64,000 nucleotides of DNA. Source: Peteryoungia aggregata LMG 23059 (GTDB taxonomy: Bacteria; Pseudomonadota; Alphaproteobacteria; Rhizobiales; Rhizobiaceae). Shown piece by piece: positions 42,496 to 51,948 of the stretch (the first letter of the stretch is position 1; every line of letters begins with the position of its first letter). Where the stretch lies: positions 248,001-312,000 of the forward strand of contig NZ_JAUSUW010000001.1 of the NCBI RefSeq assembly GCF_030814435.1, written 5' to 3'. The notes beneath the pieces were generated by a model. It was not told the origin of the DNA. It did no database searches and saw only the letters and a program-made list of their open reading frames with translations. A program made the translations under genes and the position numbers.

Positions 42496-43451
42496 ATGAT
42501 CCGCATCGTCTTTCTCGACCGCGACACGCTGTCGCCGGAAACCGTGGTCCGCGCGCCCTCCGTGCCGCATGAAATGGTGGTCCATGGCCGCACCGCTCTG
42601 CACGACGTGGCTGAGCGCATCCGGGACGCCGATGTGGTGATCACCAACAAGGCCCCTGTCCGCGCCGAGGCACTGGCCGGCGCCACGAAGCTCAAGCTGA
42701 TCGCCGTCTCCGCCACCGGCACCGACATTGTCGATCTCGCGGAGGCCAAGGCGCGTGGCATCGCCGTCTGCAATATCAGGAACTACGCCAAACACACGGT
42801 GCCCGAACACACCTTCGCCCTGATGCTGGCGCTGCGCCGCTCGATCCTGCCCTATCGCCAGTCTGTGATCGAGGGCCGCTGGCAGCAGGCGGCGCAATTC
42901 TGCTATTTCGATTATCCCATCGCCGATCTCGGCGGTTCGACGCTCGGCATCATCGGCCATGGCACGCTGGGCCAATCCGTCGGAAAGATCGCCGAAGCCT
43001 TCGGCATGACGGTGCTCTCAGCTGGTCGTCGCGGCGCAACCGAGCTGAAGCCCGGCCAGACGGCCTTCGACGAGGTGTTGAGACGCTCTGACGTGATCAC
43101 ACTGCATTGCCCGCTGACACCGGAAACGCGCGGCGTCATCGGTGCGCGCGAATTCGGCCTGATGGAACGCAAACCACTCCTGATCAACACAGGTCGCGGC
43201 GGCCTCGTCGATGAACTGGCGCTGGAAAAGCCCTCGACGCCGGCCAGATCTCCGGCGCCGGATTCGACGTGACCGATGGCGAACCGCCCGCGCCAGACAG
43301 CCCGATGATGCGGATCGCGTCACGCGAAAACGTCATCCTCACCCCGCATGTCGCCTGGGCCAGCCGCGAGGCAATCCAGGCGCTGGCCGACCAGCTGATC
43401 GAGAACATCGAGCTGTTTCTCGGCGGCGCGCCCCGCAATCTCGTGACGTAA
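42496..43451 (+). pseudogene. D-2-hydroxyacid dehydrogenase (hydroxypyruvate/glycerate dehydrogenase-like), frameshifted
   Basis: Reads as one NAD-dependent 2-hydroxyacid dehydrogenase broken by a -1 shift. The first frame (42496-43272) gives the N-terminal and NAD-binding domains (LGIIGHGTLGQSVGKIAEAF, LHCPLTPETRGVIG, LLINTGRGGLVDE) and then runs out of homology after ALEK. The second frame (to 43451) resumes with DAGQISGAGFDVTDGEPP and VILTPHVAWASREAIQ, which carries the catalytic His. The break is at 43230-43231, where adding one G (AAG-GCC-CTC) restores the frame. Either a recent mutation or a sequencing error. AGGGAGG precedes the start. Confidence 0.85.
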
Positions 43452-43523
43452 TCCAACCATCGCAGCCCTTGCCCTTTCCCCGCGACGCATATCTAACTCT
43501 CTCAAAAGACACGGGAGGACGGC

Positions 43524-44597
43524 ATGCGGTATCTGGAGGCGGACTATCAGGGCGAGGAAATCCTGACCGCGAAAAAGGGCGCACTCGGGCTGATTGCCCT
43601 CAATCGGCCCCGCGTGCTCAATAGCCTCTCCCACGACATGATCCTCGCCTTCGGCAAGGCGCTCGATGCCTTCGAGGCCGATCGCCAAGTGGCCGCCGTC
43701 CTCGTCACCGGCGAGGGCGAACGCGGGCTTTGCGCCGGCGGCGACATCAGGATGTTCTATGAAAGCGGCAAGGCCGGCGATGGCAAGGCCTCCCATTTCC
43801 TCAAGGCCGAATACCGCCTGAATGCCCGCATCGCTGGCTTCAAGAAACCTTACATCGTCGTGATGGACGGCATCACCATGGGCGGCGGCGTCGGCGTCTC
43901 CAGCCATGGCAGCCACCGCATCGTCACCGAAACGACCAAACTCGCCATGCCCGAAACCGGTATCGGCTTCTTCCCCGATATCGGCGCCACCTGGCTGCTT
44001 TCCCGCGCACCCGGCGAACTCGGCACCTGGATGGGGCTAACAGGCGAGGCGGTGAACGGCGCGGATGCCATCACCGCAGGTTTTGCCGACTGGTATGTGC
44101 CGCAGGACCGGGTGGCCGAACTTGTGGGAACGATCGCCGCCCTCCCCGCGCCAGCCCTCGGGGCAACCATCGCCTCAATCATCCGCGACTATACGGTGGA
44201 CGGCCCGACCGGCATTTTTTCCGAAGGCCGCGCCATGATCAACCGCTGCTTCGCCTTCGACACGGTGGAGGAAATCTTCGCCGCCCTAGACAAGGAACAG
44301 GGCGACCTCGCCGCCAGAACCCTCACCGCCATGCGCGCGAAATCGCCGACCAGCCTGAAGGTGACGCTCAAGATGCTGCGCGAGGCCCGCCGCTCCAGGG
44401 ACCTCGAAACCTGCCTGGAGCGCGAATTCGCCGGCACGCTCCAGGTGGTGAAAGTCCCCGACTTCTACGAAGGCATCCGCGCGGCGATCATCGACAAGGA
44501 CCGCAACCCGAAATGGTCGCCTGCGACGCTGGAGGATGTGGCGCCGGAGAGTGTTGAGGCGTTCTTTGCGGTTAGGGATGAGCGGTTGTTTGGGTAG
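43524..44597 (+). CDS. 3-hydroxyisobutyryl-CoA hydrolase-like enoyl-CoA hydratase/isomerase family protein
   Basis: 357-aa crotonase-fold enzyme, longer than simple hydratases and with the HIBCH layout: LNRPRVLNSLSHDMI, oxyanion-hole GERGLCAGGDIRMFYE, MDGITMGGGVGVSSHGSHRI, PETGIGFFPDIGATWLLSR (catalytic Glu/Asp) and the C-terminal LECLEREF-like segment DLETCLEREFAGTLQV. It hydrolyses 3-hydroxyisobutyryl-CoA in valine breakdown. Its product pathway also leads to propionyl-CoA, handled by the module at 48-58 kb. Confidence 0.88.
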   Translation: MRYLEADYQGEEILTAKKGALGLIALNRPRVLNSLSHDMILAFGKALDAFEADRQVAAVLVTGEGERGLCAGGDIRMFYESGKAGDGKASHFLKAEYRLNARIAGFKKPYIVVMDGITMGGGVGVSSHGSHRIVTETTKLAMPETGIGFFPDIGATWLLSRAPGELGTWMGLTGEAVNGADAITAGFADWYVPQDRVAELVGTIAALPAPALGATIASIIRDYTVDGPTGIFSEGRAMINRCFAFDTVEEIFAALDKEQGDLAARTLTAMRAKSPTSLKVTLKMLREARRSRDLETCLEREFAGTLQVVKVPDFYEGIRAAIIDKDRNPKWSPATLEDVAPESVEAFFAVRDERLFG

Positions 44598-44821
44598 GGT
44601 CGGAGAGGCTGGGCAGTCTGCGGAGCTTTCTCTTGATAGGCATGACGCTCTCCAACTGCAGCAACTCAACGTCGCCGCTTCGGAACAGGCCGCAACATTC
44701 TGAAGGTAAAGAGTGTGCCGCAATGGGCCTTCAGGGATCTAACGCTGTGCGCAAATTGCGGTCGTCAGCGTACGTCCGAATAGGCTATGCAGTGATCTGC
44801 TTGACGCGGCTCGGGGCAAAA

Positions 44822-45334
44822 ATGCAAGCAAACATCGAACACCGATACAATACTATGGCGGCTGAAGTCGTCGCACGAAGCGCCAGGATTGTGACCCCCG
44901 TCATCCCGAAAGCTTTGGCCGACTGGCTTGTGGAGGCGCGTTTTTACAACGGCTATTTCTTAGGCCCTCGCAATCCACCGACATCCATAGATAGGCAGAT
45001 TGCTGAAGCAACAACATACTTAGATGCCTTCTCGGTGGAAATGCTTCTAAACAAGCTTCATCTGCAGGATGACCTGGACGATAACTATCCTGCTCATGAC
45101 GTCGTCCTGATCTATCTTGCCGTCTGCGATTACTTCGCCCGGTATTTGGTGATGAACCGGATAACAAGCCCAATGCTGCTGTGGTATTCAACCGACGCGT
45201 TCGATCCCGACGCAGAATTCCCCAGCCACACCATGAGCTTCGGATTCCCTCGGTCCATGAGCGACTACTACCCTTTGGATATTTCCGAAGGATCGCAAGT
45301 CCGTATCGTCACAAAGATCACGCTAGCGGTGTGA
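44822..45334 (+). CDS. hypothetical protein, unknown
   Basis: 170-aa soluble protein (MQANIEHRYNTMAAEVVARS...) with no recognisable family. It contains a YFLGPRNPPTSIDRQIAEAT segment and is rich in aromatic residues. ATG 44822 has GGGG a few bases upstream; an in-frame start at 44633 would add 63 residues of low-quality sequence. It begins the AT-richer island 44.8-46.9 kb. The 225 bases before it contain nothing recognisable. Confidence 0.5.
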   Translation: MQANIEHRYNTMAAEVVARSARIVTPVIPKALADWLVEARFYNGYFLGPRNPPTSIDRQIAEATTYLDAFSVEMLLNKLHLQDDLDDNYPAHDVVLIYLAVCDYFARYLVMNRITSPMLLWYSTDAFDPDAEFPSHTMSFGFPRSMSDYYPLDISEGSQVRIVTKITLAV

Positions 45335-45438
45335 TAGTTTGGTGGCTCAGAGCCGAGATACGGCATGACAGCGATACCGTCATTACAATGCCTTGGTAGG
45401 CAATCCAAACTCCGCCGACGGACCAAGGAAAACATGTC

Positions 45439-45672
45439 ATGACATCATCTGAAGAGGTTGGGGTCGACACGATCCACGTTCGCCTTCTCGATGAGCCAGT
45501 TTCCGTATGGCGACCAGTCAAGGCGAAAGCACTCGGCAATGGGCGCTTCGTTATCCTACCACAAGAGGTTCCAGACTATGAAAAGTGGGAGTTTGCCCCG
45601 GGGGAGACAGTCGCGGTTGAAGCTCATGTGAGCGCGGCAGGTGATTACTTCAGGGCCGTAAGCGCGTATTAG
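45439..45672 (+). CDS. small hypothetical protein
   Basis: 77-aa acidic protein: VDTIHVRLLDEPVSVWRPV, then GRFVILPQEVPDYEKWEFAPGE, an all-beta pattern with many small homologs of unknown function in proteobacteria. AAGGAAAAC precedes the ATG. Often found next to small orphan or immunity-type genes, which fits its neighbours, but no role can be assigned. Confidence 0.65.
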   Translation: MTSSEEVGVDTIHVRLLDEPVSVWRPVKAKALGNGRFVILPQEVPDYEKWEFAPGETVAVEAHVSAAGDYFRAVSAY

Positions 45673-45745
45673 GCACTGGAAGTCCACTCGAAAGGCAAAT
45701 TCAGATCTAATTTGCGGCCATCCAATCGGATCGGCCCTATCCACC

Positions 45746-46150
45746 ATGTCACATTTGGAGGGTGAGAAGTTGAACGCGATCGAGTTCACAAATCGCTTGA
45801 GAATTCTCATGCCAGAATTCGAAGAGATAGAAGAGAGATTGACCCTAGAGTTTCGCCCCGAGCCCGCCGGAATTGTTTCCCTGTGCGCTGAGGCCGGTTG
45901 GCAAATAGCAGCCAATTTTCATTCCATCCCAAATCCGGGAGCACTCTTCGAGGTCATCGAAGCCGCCATGGCCAGCGGAGACGACACACTGTCAACTGCC
46001 GTAGCAACAGGCCTGATCGAAGGGTTGATATCCTCATCGGATAACCGTCCCGGTGAATGGGGCATGATCCTTCCATATCTCGGCGTGAAGTCGAAGGCCT
46101 ATGCGGACGCTTGGATCGAGTTTACAGACACCGGATCAATTTCGGCATAG
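45746..46150 (+). CDS. small hypothetical protein, immunity-like
   Basis: 134 aa, mostly helical and acidic (EFTNRLRILMPEFEEIEERL, VIEAAMASGDDTLSTAVATG, EGLISSSDNRP). The layout recalls small immunity proteins of polymorphic-toxin systems, but no toxin is adjacent and this is only a resemblance. A TTG at 45770 is an alternative start. AT-rich like its neighbours. Confidence 0.5.
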   Translation: MSHLEGEKLNAIEFTNRLRILMPEFEEIEERLTLEFRPEPAGIVSLCAEAGWQIAANFHSIPNPGALFEVIEAAMASGDDTLSTAVATGLIEGLISSSDNRPGEWGMILPYLGVKSKAYADAWIEFTDTGSISA

Positions 46151-46186
46151 GACCGGGGGCTATCGCTCAGGTCTGGAAGACGACTC

Positions 46187-46516
46187 CTATTTTGATTTTG
46201 TCCAAAGTTCCTCGTCCGACTTGATAGCGGCCACCACCGATTTTGCGCGTTCATACGTATCGGTTTGCAGCGTCAAGCCCATGTGGTCCGTCTCTATGCT
46301 TACGAGCAGTTCGACAACATCTTGATCAGGAGTACCTCTTCGCAGGAGTCCAGCGGCCTCTATCAGATACGAATCATATTCGTCTGCAACCCCTTGCGCG
46401 TTGCCCTCGTCCCATCGCTGATCTGGACCCAGTAACCCTATTGGGTCCCAAAGCGACCAGCCAATGTCACGCAGTCGCGAAAGCCTGAGCATAGGCGGGT
46501 TGGGAAGGCGAGGCAT
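46187..46516 (-). CDS. small hypothetical protein (WDPIGL family)
   Basis: 109 aa: RDIGWSLWDPIGLL, then DEYDSYLIEAAGLLRRGTPDQDVVELLVSIETDHMGL. This pattern (WDPIG...DEYD.YL...LL..G.....V...L..IE...MGL) is recurrent in small orphan bacterial proteins, often described as immunity-like. The start is uncertain; ATG 46516 opens the conserved part, with an AGGAAA somewhat far upstream; 46591 is an alternative. Confidence 0.55.
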   Translation of the reverse strand: MPRLPNPPMLRLSRLRDIGWSLWDPIGLLGPDQRWDEGNAQGVADEYDSYLIEAAGLLRRGTPDQDVVELLVSIETDHMGLTLQTDTYERAKSVVAAIKSDEELWTKSK

Positions 46517-46604
46517 CGATTTAATCCATTTCCTTCGCAGCAACGCTGCATGACTTACGCACATGTCCGCTTCGGGCCGACTGGCGGTCATCAGATGGTC
46601 CTTG

Positions 46605-46850
46605 TCACTTGAGAGCCGATTTTCTCTGCTGCCGATGGACGAGGAGGGTCTGTTCGGCTTCCTCCCGTGATGGCAAAGGGCGCTCTGATCTCAAGATATG
46701 AAATGCGCCGCAGTTTTCGTCAGGGCAACCACAGGAAACGACGTCCACATGGTGCTTGGTTTTTCCCGCTCGCTTTTGCACAGCGTTTATGCGCTCTTCG
46801 CTCTTGATGGTGTCAATGATCGCACCCCGCCTCAGGAATTTTCCGGTCAT
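46605..46850 (-). CDS. small hypothetical protein with Cys cluster
   Basis: 81-aa basic protein with CGCPDENCGAFHIL near residue 40, a possible zinc knuckle, and a C-terminal SREEAEQTLLVHRQQRK. It lies upstream of the WDPIGL-type gene on the same strand. No family recognised; coding potential is moderate. Confidence 0.4.
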   Translation of the reverse strand: MTGKFLRRGAIIDTIKSEERINAVQKRAGKTKHHVDVVSCGCPDENCGAFHILRSERPLPSREEAEQTLLVHRQQRKSALK

Positions 46851-46962
46851 TGCTGTGCTCCAAGATGTCTTGTCGTCTGCGCCAAAATGACATCACGACC
46901 GAACGTTCGCAATGGGCCGAATGCAGCCGAAGATTTCCCACGCCCCAACCAGAGAAAAGCCG

Positions 46963-48372
46963 CTACTCAATCTCATACGGCATCGAATTCCTCACCCGGT
47001 GATCCACCACCAGCTTCCTTTTTAGCGGCGGCACGGCGCGGCTGGTGCATTTGACGCGCTCGCAGATGCGGCAGGAAATGCCGATGGGGTCGAAGGCGCC
47101 GCGGTTGGAGAGGTCAAGGTCGTCGGCATAGACGAAGGCGCCAGCATAGGAGATTTCGCAGCCGAGCGCGAGCGCATAGCGCGGATTGGCGGCGCGGAAG
47201 CCGGCGGAGCCTTTTGACACTTGCGTCGCGATGCAGAGATAGCGCACGCCGTCGGGCGTTTCCGCCGTCTGGCGGATGATCCGGCCCGGCGTCTCGAAGG
47301 CCTGATGCGCATTCCACAGCGGACAGGCAGCCCCGAAGCGGGCGAATTGCAGGCGGGCCGCGCTGTGCCGCTTGGTGATATTGCCGGCCCGGTCGATGCG
47401 GGCAAAGAAGATCGGCACGCCCTTGAGGCCCGGCCGCTGCAGCGTCGAAAGCCGGTGGCAGACCTGTTCGAGCGACGCCTCGAAACGGGCGGCGAGCAGT
47501 TCGATGTCGTGGCGCAGATCCCGCGCGGCGGTGAGGAAGCTGCGATAGGGCAGGATCAGCGCGCCGGCGAAATAGTTGTAGAGCCCCATGCGACAGATCT
47601 CGACCGCCTCTTCGCTGCGGAAATTGGCCTGTTTCAGCACCTGGTCGATCTTCGTGGCAGCCCCGAGCTGGGCGATCTGGATGGCGATCTGGAAATCGCG
47701 GGTGGGGGCCGATGCATAGCGGCTGACGGTGAGGATCCGCCCCACCGGATCGAAACGGCGTATCGCCTCGTCGCCCGCCTCGCCGCGCACGACGCGGACA
47801 CCATGGCGCGCTTCGAGATGGCCTGAAAGGGCCGCGTAATTTTCCCCCTCGCCGAGCTTCAGCTCTGTCGCCAGCTGCTCGGCGGCAAGATCGAGATCGT
47901 GGATGTAATTGTCGACGAAGTGGAAGAAGTCGCGCACCTCGTCATAGGGCGTCACCTCCTGGCTGGGCGCCGCGCCCAAGCGGTCGTCGAGGCTCGCCAG
48001 CTGCTCATTGCCGCGCCTGTAGGCCTGGTGGGCGGCAATCAGCGCATGGGCAAAGCCGGGGGCGTTCTGGGTGACGAGCTTCAGCTCCTGCAGGCTTGGC
48101 GAATAGGTCTCGAACAAGGGATCGGAGAGCGCCTCCGTCAGCGCCGAGAGGAGCCGATCGTTCTGGCCCGAGGAAAGCTCGGTGATATCGATGCCGAACT
48201 TTTCCGCCAGCGACAAAAGCACCGAGGCCGAGACCGGGCGCTGGTTGTTTTCGATCTGGTTGAGATAGCTGGTGGAAATGCCGACCATATCGGCAAACTG
48301 CGCCTGCGTGGCCCCGTTCGCCTGGCGGATGTCGCGGACCTTGCGGCCGATGAAGAGTTTCCCGATGGCCAT
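46963..48372 (-). CDS. pccR: short-chain acyl-CoA-responsive regulator, XRE family (PccR/ScfR-type)
   Basis: 469-aa regulator: N-terminal helix-turn-helix (VRDIRQANGATQAQFADMVGISTSYLNQIENN), a middle IrrE/ImmA-like domain (about 160-290) and the C-terminal DUF2083-type acyl-CoA-sensing region with a Cys cluster (CRICERVKC). PccR of Rhodobacter represses or activates propionyl-CoA carboxylase genes through TTTGCAAA sites; such a site is found here between it and pccB. ATG 48372 starts inside the operator array and has no clear ribosome site; TTG 48387 is an alternative. Confidence 0.88.
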   Translation of the reverse strand: MAIGKLFIGRKVRDIRQANGATQAQFADMVGISTSYLNQIENNQRPVSASVLLSLAEKFGIDITELSSGQNDRLLSALTEALSDPLFETYSPSLQELKLVTQNAPGFAHALIAAHQAYRRGNEQLASLDDRLGAAPSQEVTPYDEVRDFFHFVDNYIHDLDLAAEQLATELKLGEGENYAALSGHLEARHGVRVVRGEAGDEAIRRFDPVGRILTVSRYASAPTRDFQIAIQIAQLGAATKIDQVLKQANFRSEEAVEICRMGLYNYFAGALILPYRSFLTAARDLRHDIELLAARFEASLEQVCHRLSTLQRPGLKGVPIFFARIDRAGNITKRHSAARLQFARFGAACPLWNAHQAFETPGRIIRQTAETPDGVRYLCIATQVSKGSAGFRAANPRYALALGCEISYAGAFVYADDLDLSNRGAFDPIGISCRICERVKCTSRAVPPLKRKLVVDHRVRNSMPYEIE

Positions 48373-48402
48373 TTCGCAAATTCGCAATTTTCACTTTGCA
48401 AA
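48372..48402. promoter_or_regulatory. PccR operator array
   Basis: A perfect TTTGCAAA palindrome at 48395-48402 and two related half-matches, TTTCGCAAA at 48372-48380 and TTCGCAA at 48381-48387, lie in the pccR-pccB interval. This is the motif known for PccR/RamB-type regulators. The array overlaps the pccR start codon, so binding would block its own synthesis while acting on pccB 100 bases away. Confidence 0.65.
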
Positions 48403-48506
48403 TTCATAAATCCACAGATGCACCTGTTCAACCGTTTTCTTCTGCGGCACAGTGGAATAGGTGTCACATCAAGGCTTAAGAGCCAGAAGACCATTCGGGA
48501 GGAAGC

Positions 48507-50039
48507 ATGTCGACGATCCTGGACCAGCTCGAAGCGCGCCGCGCGGAGGCCCGCCTCGGCGGCGGCGAAAAGCGCATCGCCGCCCAGCACGGCAAGGGCA
48601 AGCTGACCGCCCGCGAGCGCATCGAGGTCCTGCTCGACGAAGGCTCGTTTGAAGAATACGACATGTATGTCACGCATCGTTGCGTGGATTTCGGCATGGA
48701 GACCCAAAAGGTGCCGGGCGATGGCGTCGTCACCGGCTGGGGCACGATCAACGGCCGCCAGGTCTATGTCTTCTCCCAGGATTTCACCGTGCTCGGCGGC
48801 TCGCTGTCGGAAACCCATGCCCAGAAGATCTGCAAGATCATGGACATGGCGATGAAGGTGGGCGCGCCCGTGATCGGCCTCAACGACTCGGGCGGCGCCC
48901 GCATCCAGGAAGGTGTCGCCTCGCTCGCCGGCTATGCCGATGTCTTCAAGCGCAATGTCGATGCCTCAGGCGTCATTCCGCAGATCTCCGTGATCATGGG
49001 CCCCTGCGCCGGCGGTGCCGTGTATTCGCCCGCCATGACCGATTTCATCTTCATGGTGCGCGATAGCTCCTACATGTTCGTCACCGGCCCCGATGTGGTG
49101 AAGACGGTCACCAACGAGATCGTCACGGCAGAAGAACTGGGCGGCGCCTCGACGCACACCAAGAAGTCTTCGGTTGCCGATGGCGCCTATGAGAACGACA
49201 TCGAAGCCTTGGAACAGGTTCGCCTGCTCTTCGACTTCCTGCCGCTCAACAACCGCGAAAAGCCACCGGTTCGCCCCTTCCATGACGATCCGGCCCGCAT
49301 CGAAATGCGGTTGGACTCGCTGATCCCCGACAGTTCCAACAAGCCCTATGACATGAAGGAGCTGATCTACGCGCTGGCCGACGAGGGCGATTTCTTCGAG
49401 ATCCAGGAAGCCTTTGCCAAGAACATCATCACCGGCTTCATTCGCATGGAAGGCCAGACGGTCGGCGTCGTCGCCAACCAGCCCATGGTGCTCGCAGGCT
49501 GCCTCGACATCGATTCATCGCGCAAGGCCGCCCGCTTCGTCCGCTTCTGCGATGCCTTTTCGATCCCGATCCTGACGTTGGTCGACGTGCCCGGCTTCCT
49601 GCCCGGCACCGCCCAGGAATATGGCGGCGTCATCAAGCATGGCGCGAAGCTCCTCTTCGCCTATAGCCAGGCGACCGTGCCGATGGTCACGCTCATCACC
49701 CGCAAGGCCTATGGCGGCGCCTATGACGTCATGGCGTCGAAACATATCGGCGCCGACATCAACTATGCCTGGCCGACGGCCGAAATCGCCGTGATGGGTG
49801 CCAAGGGCGCTGCCGAAATCCTGTACCGCTCGGAACTCGGCGATGCCGAGAAGATCGCGGCGCGGACGAAGGAATACGAAGTCAACTTCGCCAACCCCTT
49901 CAAGGCCGCCGAACGCGGCTTCATCGACGAAGTGATCATGCCACATTCCTCCCGCCGCCGCATTGCCAAGGCCTTTGCGAGCCTCCGCAACAAGCAGGTT
50001 GGCACCCATTGGAAGAAGCACGACACGATCCCGCTGTGA
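48507..50039 (+). CDS. pccB: propionyl-CoA carboxylase beta subunit (carboxyltransferase)
   Basis: 510-aa carboxyltransferase that moves CO2 from biotin to propionyl-CoA, giving methylmalonyl-CoA. Crotonase-fold halves show [22 protein letters not shown] at the N-terminus, [54 protein letters not shown] and [15 protein letters not shown]. Preceded by GGGAGGAAGC. It forms the enzyme with PccA 2.5 kb downstream, so four small genes separate the two subunits. Confidence 0.95.
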   Translation: MSTILDQLEARRAEARLGGGEKRIAAQHGKGKLTARERIEVLLDEGSFEEYDMYVTHRCVDFGMETQKVPGDGVVTGWGTINGRQVYVFSQDFTVLGGSLSETHAQKICKIMDMAMKVGAPVIGLNDSGGARIQEGVASLAGYADVFKRNVDASGVIPQISVIMGPCAGGAVYSPAMTDFIFMVRDSSYMFVTGPDVVKTVTNEIVTAEELGGASTHTKKSSVADGAYENDIEALEQVRLLFDFLPLNNREKPPVRPFHDDPARIEMRLDSLIPDSSNKPYDMKELIYALADEGDFFEIQEAFAKNIITGFIRMEGQTVGVVANQPMVLAGCLDIDSSRKAARFVRFCDAFSIPILTLVDVPGFLPGTAQEYGGVIKHGAKLLFAYSQATVPMVTLITRKAYGGAYDVMASKHIGADINYAWPTAEIAVMGAKGAAEILYRSELGDAEKIAARTKEYEVNFANPFKAAERGFIDEVIMPHSSRRRIAKAFASLRNKQVGTHWKKHDTIPL

Positions 50040-50143
50040 GGGGCCCGTTGTAACGACCGATTGAGAGTGGGCAAGGACGACACGGAAGGCCTATATAACT
50101 CTCGGCGCGCCCGAGGCGCTTGACCGAGAAAGGATCCGATTTC

Positions 50144-51055
50144 ATGAGCGACGAAAAATTCCCGCCCGAAAAGAACCTGCCCGCCGGCTACGTGCCGCCG
50201 AAGGTCTGGACCTGGGAACCCGGCAATGGCGGCGCGTTTGCCAATATCAACCGGCCTATATCAGGCGCGACGCATGACAAGGAACGCCCGGTCGGCAAGC
50301 ATCCGCTGCAGCTTTATTCGCTCGGCACGCCGAACGGCCAGAAGGTGACGATCCTGCTTGAGGAACTGCTGGCGGCCGGTCACGAAGGCGCCGAATACGA
50401 TGCCTGGCTGATCAATATCGGCAAGGGCGACCAGTTCGGCTCGGGCTTTGTCGAGGTGAACCCGAATTCCAAGATCCCGGCCCTGATGGACCACGCCCCC
50501 AAGGATGGCGGCGAGCCGATCCGGCTGTTCGAGAGTGCCTCGATCATGACCTACCTCGCGCAAAAATTTGACGCCTTCCTGCCGACCGAGACCCGCGCGC
50601 GCGCAGAAACGCTGAACTGGCTGTTCTGGCAGATGGGCTCCGCCCCCTTCCTCGGCGGCGGCTTTGGCCATTTCTACGCCTACGCGCCGATGAAGATCCA
50701 ATATGCCATCGACCGCTATGCCATGGAGGTGAAGCGCCAGATGGATGTGCTGAACCGCCACCTCGCCGACAACGAGTTCATGGCCGGCAAGGACTACACC
50801 ATCGCCGATATGGCCATCTGGCCCTGGTATGGCAGGCTTGCCCTGCATGGCGCCTATGACGATGCCGGCACGTTCCTCTCCGTCGATGAATACGAAAATG
50901 TCCAGCGCTGGACGAAGCAGCTTGCCGCCCGCCCCGCCCTCAAGCGCGGCGCGATCGTCAACAAGACCTCCGGCCCGCTCTCCGAACAGCTGCATGAACG
51001 CCACGATGCCTCCGACTTCGATACGAAGACGCAGGACAAGATCGCTGCGGCGTAA
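50144..51055 (+). CDS. yghU: YghU-type glutathione transferase/disulfide reductase
   Basis: 303-aa protein of the Nu-class GST group. It has the long N-terminal extension characteristic of YghU (LPAGYVPPKVWTWEPGNGGAFANINRP), thioredoxin-like core (LYSLGTPNGQKVTILLEELL, NPNSKIPAL), LFESASIMTYLAQKF and a helical C-terminal domain. These bind two glutathiones and reduce disulfides. ATG 50144 (MSDEKF) is the start. Position inside the propionate module is not functionally explained. Confidence 0.9.
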   Translation: MSDEKFPPEKNLPAGYVPPKVWTWEPGNGGAFANINRPISGATHDKERPVGKHPLQLYSLGTPNGQKVTILLEELLAAGHEGAEYDAWLINIGKGDQFGSGFVEVNPNSKIPALMDHAPKDGGEPIRLFESASIMTYLAQKFDAFLPTETRARAETLNWLFWQMGSAPFLGGGFGHFYAYAPMKIQYAIDRYAMEVKRQMDVLNRHLADNEFMAGKDYTIADMAIWPWYGRLALHGAYDDAGTFLSVDEYENVQRWTKQLAARPALKRGAIVNKTSGPLSEQLHERHDASDFDTKTQDKIAAA

Positions 51056-51064
51056 GGAGAGACC

Positions 51065-51442
51065 ATGCCAAGCCTCCCCGACATGACCAAACATCGCGGT
51101 TTCCCCGGCGGCATGCCGGGGACCGGTGTGCAATTCACCATCCGCCGCGCCAATCCGCGCGGCGTCACCCCCATCAAGGCCTTCCCGCGCAAGGCGCGCC
51201 CCGGCACCAAGGAACACCGCATCGACGCGGCCTTCCTGCATGCGCTCTGGCACCATTTCGGCGCGGAACCCTTCGAACGCGGCAATCTCGATGCGGCACG
51301 CCTCAGCCTGCTCTTCGGCCGCGAAGTGATCCCGGCCACCAAGGACTTCGACCCGCTCTCCTATGAAGCCATGCTGGTCATCGACGAGAGGGTGGCGCGG
51401 AAGAACTTCCCCGAATCCTTCGAAGACGTGTTCGAGGTGTGA
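51065..51442 (+). CDS. small conserved unknown protein, paralog A of a tandem pair
   Basis: 125 aa: KHRGFPGGMPGTGVQFTIRRANPRG, HALWHHFGAEPFERGNLDAARLSLLFGREVIPA, then VARKNFPESFEDV. It matches the next protein block by block, so the two are a tandem duplication. No known domain is recognised; the basic N-terminus and FERGNLD block look like a small DNA- or protein-binding domain. It starts 9 bases after yghU. Confidence 0.7.
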   Translation: MPSLPDMTKHRGFPGGMPGTGVQFTIRRANPRGVTPIKAFPRKARPGTKEHRIDAAFLHALWHHFGAEPFERGNLDAARLSLLFGREVIPATKDFDPLSYEAMLVIDERVARKNFPESFEDVFEV

Positions 51443-51446
51443 ACCT

Positions 51447-51860
51447 ATGGCAAAAGATCCGCTCATGCCGAAACACCAGGGCTTTCCGCTCGGTCTGCCC
51501 GGAACGCAGTGGCAATACACGATCCGCCGCGCCAATCCGAAGGTCACACCGGTGACCAACTGGCCGCGCCACCGCACCATGGACCAGACGGTGGCACTGG
51601 CCGATCTCGGCTTCATGCAGGCGCTCTGGCAGTATTTCGGCACGGAACCCTTCGAGCGCGGCAATCTCGACGGCGAACGCCTCTGCCGCCTCTTCGGCCG
51701 CGAAGTCATCGCCGCCGAACGCGGCTTTGATCCGCAATCCTATTTTGCCAAGCTGAAGATCAACGAGCCGCTGGCCCGAAAGAATTTTCCGGAAGCCTTT
51801 GGCGAGGTGAAGGATGAGCAGAGCGTGGCCAAGGGCTTGAAGAAGAAGGCGCGGGAATAG
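51447..51860 (+). CDS. small conserved unknown protein, paralog B of a tandem pair
   Basis: 137 aa: KHQGFPLGLPGTQWQYTIRRANPK, QALWQYFGTEPFERGNLDGERLCRLFGREVIAA, ARKNFPEAFGEV and a basic tail GLKKKARE. Same architecture as paralog A with conservative changes. Starts 4 bases after paralog A's stop. Function unknown; conserved position next to pccAB would imply a role in the carboxylase. Confidence 0.7.
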   Translation: MAKDPLMPKHQGFPLGLPGTQWQYTIRRANPKVTPVTNWPRHRTMDQTVALADLGFMQALWQYFGTEPFERGNLDGERLCRLFGREVIAAERGFDPQSYFAKLKINEPLARKNFPEAFGEVKDEQSVAKGLKKKARE

Positions 51861-51948
51861 CGGGAAAACATCGGGATTGCACGGCATCCTCGGTGCTTTC
51901 CATTTACATGTCAGCGGGAAAGATCGGCGAACTCCAGGGGGCAAGAGA

